Shown: piece after piece, positions 37,662-40,540 of the stretch
Layout: each line of letters starts with the position of its first letter
Numbering within the stretch: position 1 is the stretch's first letter
Assembly: GCA_016184145.1 (NCBI GenBank)
Contig: JACPDF010000033.1
Location: 1-40,540 of the forward strand
Direction of reading: 5' to 3'
DNA: 40,540 nucleotides
Source: Candidatus Woesearchaeota archaeon
GTDB taxonomy: Archaea; Nanobdellota; Nanobdellia; Woesearchaeales; GW2011-AR4
The notes under the pieces: generated by a model
The model's database searches: none
Seen by the model: the letters and a program-made list of their open reading frames with translations, nothing else
What the model was told of the DNA's origin: nothing
Translations under genes and position numbers: made by a program

Positions 37662-40540
37662 ATGGAAAAATACGATCCCTTGAAGCAGGAAAAGGAAATA
37701 TTGAAGTTCTGGAAAGACAATAAGCTGCATGAAAAGGCTAGCCAAAAAAATGCGAAAGGCAAAAAGTTCTATTTCTGCGATGGGCCTCCATACACCTCAG
37801 GCAAGGTTCATTTAGGCACTGCCTGGAACAAATCATTGAAAGATTCTATTATGCGCTATAAGAGAATGCAGGGCTTTAATGTGCTAGACAGGGCCGGATA
37901 TGACATGCATGGCTTGCCGACAGAAAATGCCGCAGAAAAGGAGCTAAAGCTGAAGACCAAGGAAGACATAGCTAAATTTGGCGTTGACAAGTTTACCAAA
38001 GCCTGCAAGGAACTGAGCATAAGGAACCTTAAGATAATGAACAAGGATTTTATGCGCTTGGGCGTATGGATGGACTTCGAGAATGCATACCAATCCGTAA
38101 CAAAGGAATACATTGACGGCGAGTGGTGGCTTGTAAAGAAAGCGCATGATGCTGGAAGATTATACGAAGGCCTGAGAAGCATGGCATGGGACTGGAAAAA
38201 TCAGACAGCATTGGCAAAGCACGAATTAGAGTACAAAGATGTAAAAGACAAGTCGATTTTTGTAAAGATGCAGGTAAAGGGAAAAAGCGATGAATTCCTG
38301 ATAATATGGACAACTACACCATGGACAATCGCCTTTAACCTGGGAATTATGGTCCATCCTGATTTTGAGTATGTAAAATGCAAAGTTAACCGGGAGCATT
38401 GGATCGTTGCAAAAGCGCTGGCTTCTGTTTTCATAGGTTCTGTTGCAGGAAAGAAATTTGAGGTCGTTGAGGAATTCAAGGGCAAAGAGCTGGAAGGCAT
38501 GGAATATATACACCCATTTTACAATGAACTGAAGGAGCACTATGAGAAAATAAAGTCAAAGCATCCAAAAACGCACACAGTTGTTTTATCTGAGGAATAT
38601 GTTGACACCAGCTCAGGCACAGGCTTGGTCCATATGGCGCCTGGCTGCGGCCCCGAGGATTATGAAGTAGGCCACAGAAACAATATTCCGCCATGGAATT
38701 TGGTTGAGGAAGACGGTGTTTATGGAAGAGAGATGGGAAAGTTTGCAGGAAGGCATGCAATAAAGGACAATCACAGCTTTGTTGAGGATTTGAAGGAAAA
38801 AAATGCGGTTGTTGGAGAAACAGAAGTTGAGCATTCCTACCCGCATGGCCAGAGAAGCCATCACCCTGTAATCTTCAGGACAACAAAGCAGTGGTTCTTC
38901 AAGGTAGAAGATATCAAGCAGAAGATGATAAAAGAGAACAACGAGATAAAATGGGTCCCTCAGGCAGGCTATAATGCGTTTAATTCCTGGCTGGAAAATT
39001 TAAGGGATAATTCCATTTCTAAGCAAAGGTATTGGGGGACTCCTATTCCCGTCTGGAGAAATGTCGGGGATGAGGATGATTGCATGGTCATCAGCTCTAT
39101 CAAAGAGCTTGAAGAGCTGTCAGGAAAAAAAGTGGATGAGCCCCATATACCGTGGATTGATAAGATTGTGATAGAAAAAGACGGCAAAAAGTACAGAAGA
39201 GTTCCTGACATCCTTGATGTATGGGTGGATGCAGGGACAGCTTCCTGGAACTCATTAGATTTTCCGCAGAATAAGGAGCATTTCAAGAAATATTATCCTG
39301 CAGATTTCATTCTTGAGGGAAAAGACCAGATAAGAGGCTGGTTCAACCTGCTGCATGTTGCCTCAATGATAGCTTTCGGCAGGAAAAGCTTTGATGCTGC
39401 CTATATGCATGGCTTCATCAATGACGCCTTGGGCAGGAAGATGAGCAAAAGCCTTGGAAATTATATTTTGCCGGAGGAAGTCATAGAAAAATACGGAGCT
39501 GACACTTTAAGGTATTACATGATCACGGGAGCAAATCCTGGCTTGGACTTAAACTATAATTTTGATGACATGAAGGTAAAGTACAGGAACCTTACTGTCT
39601 TGTGGAACATACATAACTACCTGATTGACATGGCAAGGAACGCTAATCTCAACCCAAAAGATATTAGGCTAAAGGCTAATGAGCTTTCTGTAGAGGAAAA
39701 ATACATCTTCTCAAAGCTTAATTCCGCAATAAGGAAAGTAACAAAGCTATATGATGAATACAAATTAAATGAGGCACCATTGGTTGTTGAGGGCTTGTTT
39801 TTGGCTTTAAGCAGGGTCTATATCCAGCTTACAAGGGAGAAGTCGGCAAGTGAGCAAAAGAATGTTGTTTTGTATGCAGTGTTTAATGTTCTTATGGAAA
39901 CGCTGAAATTATTCGCCCCTGCTGCCCCTTTCATAACAGAATCCATGTACCAAAACATTAAGAAAGAATTTTCTTTGGAAGAAGACAGCATACACCTTTA
40001 TAGCTGGCCAAAATATAATGAAAAATTAATTGCTCATGATTTGGAAGATGAGATGGATGCAATAAGCGATGTTACACAGGCAATCTTGTCATTAAGGGAA
40101 AAGATAAATATGGGCCAAAGATGGCCGTTGCAGGAAGCTGTTGTTGTTGCAAAGGATGAAAAGACTGTAAAGGCAGTTGAGAAATTAAAAAATATAATAA
40201 AAAAGCAGACAAACATCAAAGAGCTTGATGTTCAGCAGTCATTGCCAGGCATCAAAGTTTCCATTAAGGCTGATTACTCGCAATTAGGGCCTGACTTCGG
40301 CAAGAAGGCTCCTGAGATAATTGCAAAGCTGATGGCAGAAAGCCCCGAGACTGTTTTAGAGCATATAGATAAAGAAGGCAAATTCCCCTTAAAAGTTGGA
40401 AAGGAAAAAGTGAATATTGTAAAGGAGCATTTGATTGTAACAAGAAAAGTCCCTGAGCCTTATGTTGAAAGTTCCTTTAAATCCGGATTTGTCTATTTGA
40501 ATAAGGAAGTTGACGAGGAATTGGAGGCAGAAGGCTATGC
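37662..40540 (+). CDS. ileS: Isoleucyl-tRNA synthetase (C-terminus beyond window)
   Basis: FCDGPPYTSGKVHLGTAWNKSLKD (HIGH region), TTTPWTI, GRKMSKSLGN (KMSKS); open to the window end so absent from the ORF track. Confidence 0.95.
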   Translation, partial: MEKYDPLKQEKEILKFWKDNKLHEKASQKNAKGKKFYFCDGPPYTSGKVHLGTAWNKSLKDSIMRYKRMQGFNVLDRAGYDMHGLPTENAAEKELKLKTKEDIAKFGVDKFTKACKELSIRNLKIMNKDFMRLGVWMDFENAYQSVTKEYIDGEWWLVKKAHDAGRLYEGLRSMAWDWKNQTALAKHELEYKDVKDKSIFVKMQVKGKSDEFLIIWTTTPWTIAFNLGIMVHPDFEYVKCKVNREHWIVAKALASVFIGSVAGKKFEVVEEFKGKELEGMEYIHPFYNELKEHYEKIKSKHPKTHTVVLSEEYVDTSSGTGLVHMAPGCGPEDYEVGHRNNIPPWNLVEEDGVYGREMGKFAGRHAIKDNHSFVEDLKEKNAVVGETEVEHSYPHGQRSHHPVIFRTTKQWFFKVEDIKQKMIKENNEIKWVPQAGYNAFNSWLENLRDNSISKQRYWGTPIPVWRNVGDEDDCMVISSIKELEELSGKKVDEPHIPWIDKIVIEKDGKKYRRVPDILDVWVDAGTASWNSLDFPQNKEHFKKYYPADFILEGKDQIRGWFNLLHVASMIAFGRKSFDAAYMHGFINDALGRKMSKSLGNYILPEEVIEKYGADTLRYYMITGANPGLDLNYNFDDMKVKYRNLTVLWNIHNYLIDMARNANLNPKDIRLKANELSVEEKYIFSKLNSAIRKVTKLYDEYKLNEAPLVVEGLFLALSRVYIQLTREKSASEQKNVVLYAVFNVLMETLKLFAPAAPFITESMYQNIKKEFSLEEDSIHLYSWPKYNEKLIAHDLEDEMDAISDVTQAILSLREKINMGQRWPLQEAVVVAKDEKTVKAVEKLKNIIKKQTNIKELDVQQSLPGIKVSIKADYSQLGPDFGKKAPEIIAKLMAESPETVLEHIDKEGKFPLKVGKEKVNIVKEHLIVTRKVPEPYVESSFKSGFVYLNKEVDEELEAEGY

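Noticed and set aside
37856-40219. Many minus-strand ORFs in 37.8-40.2 kb
   Set aside because: They are antisense to the continuous ileS reading frame and have no recognisable domains.

Overview
This looks like a ~40.5 kb chromosomal segment of an AT-rich archaeon. Gene content (TopoVI, TFB, aIF2-gamma, S6e, AMP phosphorylase, family B DNA polymerase, archaeal pyr genes) and the many small lineage-specific proteins suggest a DPANN/Woesearchaeota-like lineage; that placement is inference. Main blocks: KH protein / Top6B / Top6A; CBS-domain proteins; AMP phosphorylase; TFB; a pyrimidine cluster (pyrB-pyrI-pyrD-pyrK, vapBC, pyrC-pyrE-pyrF); an IS element; S6e and aIF2-gamma; agmatinase and SpeD-family decarboxylase; PolB; and IleRS (truncated at the window end). 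The strongest unusual signal is in the tRNA genes. All four that I find contain introns. Three (Val-GAC, Ala-CGC, Ser-TGA) carry an intron inside the T-loop at 59/60, in addition to the anticodon-loop intron. tRNA-Val also has a third intron in the variable region. Removing the introns restores a good cloverleaf in each case, and Ala regains the G3:U70 identity pair. Other notable items: a ~34-bp double-hairpin element apparently inserted into two protein-coding genes in different reading frames; a triplicated 5' end/leader-peptide arrangement before AMP phosphorylase; a transposase whose Shine-Dalgarno lies in a hairpin and whose ORF has an in-frame TGA; a probable AbrB-PhoU pseudogene; an Mtq2/HemK-like methyltransferase fused to a kinase-like domain near a Trm112 gene; and a receiver-like/amino-acid-kinase fusion. 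All calls come from reading the sequence. No database search was run.
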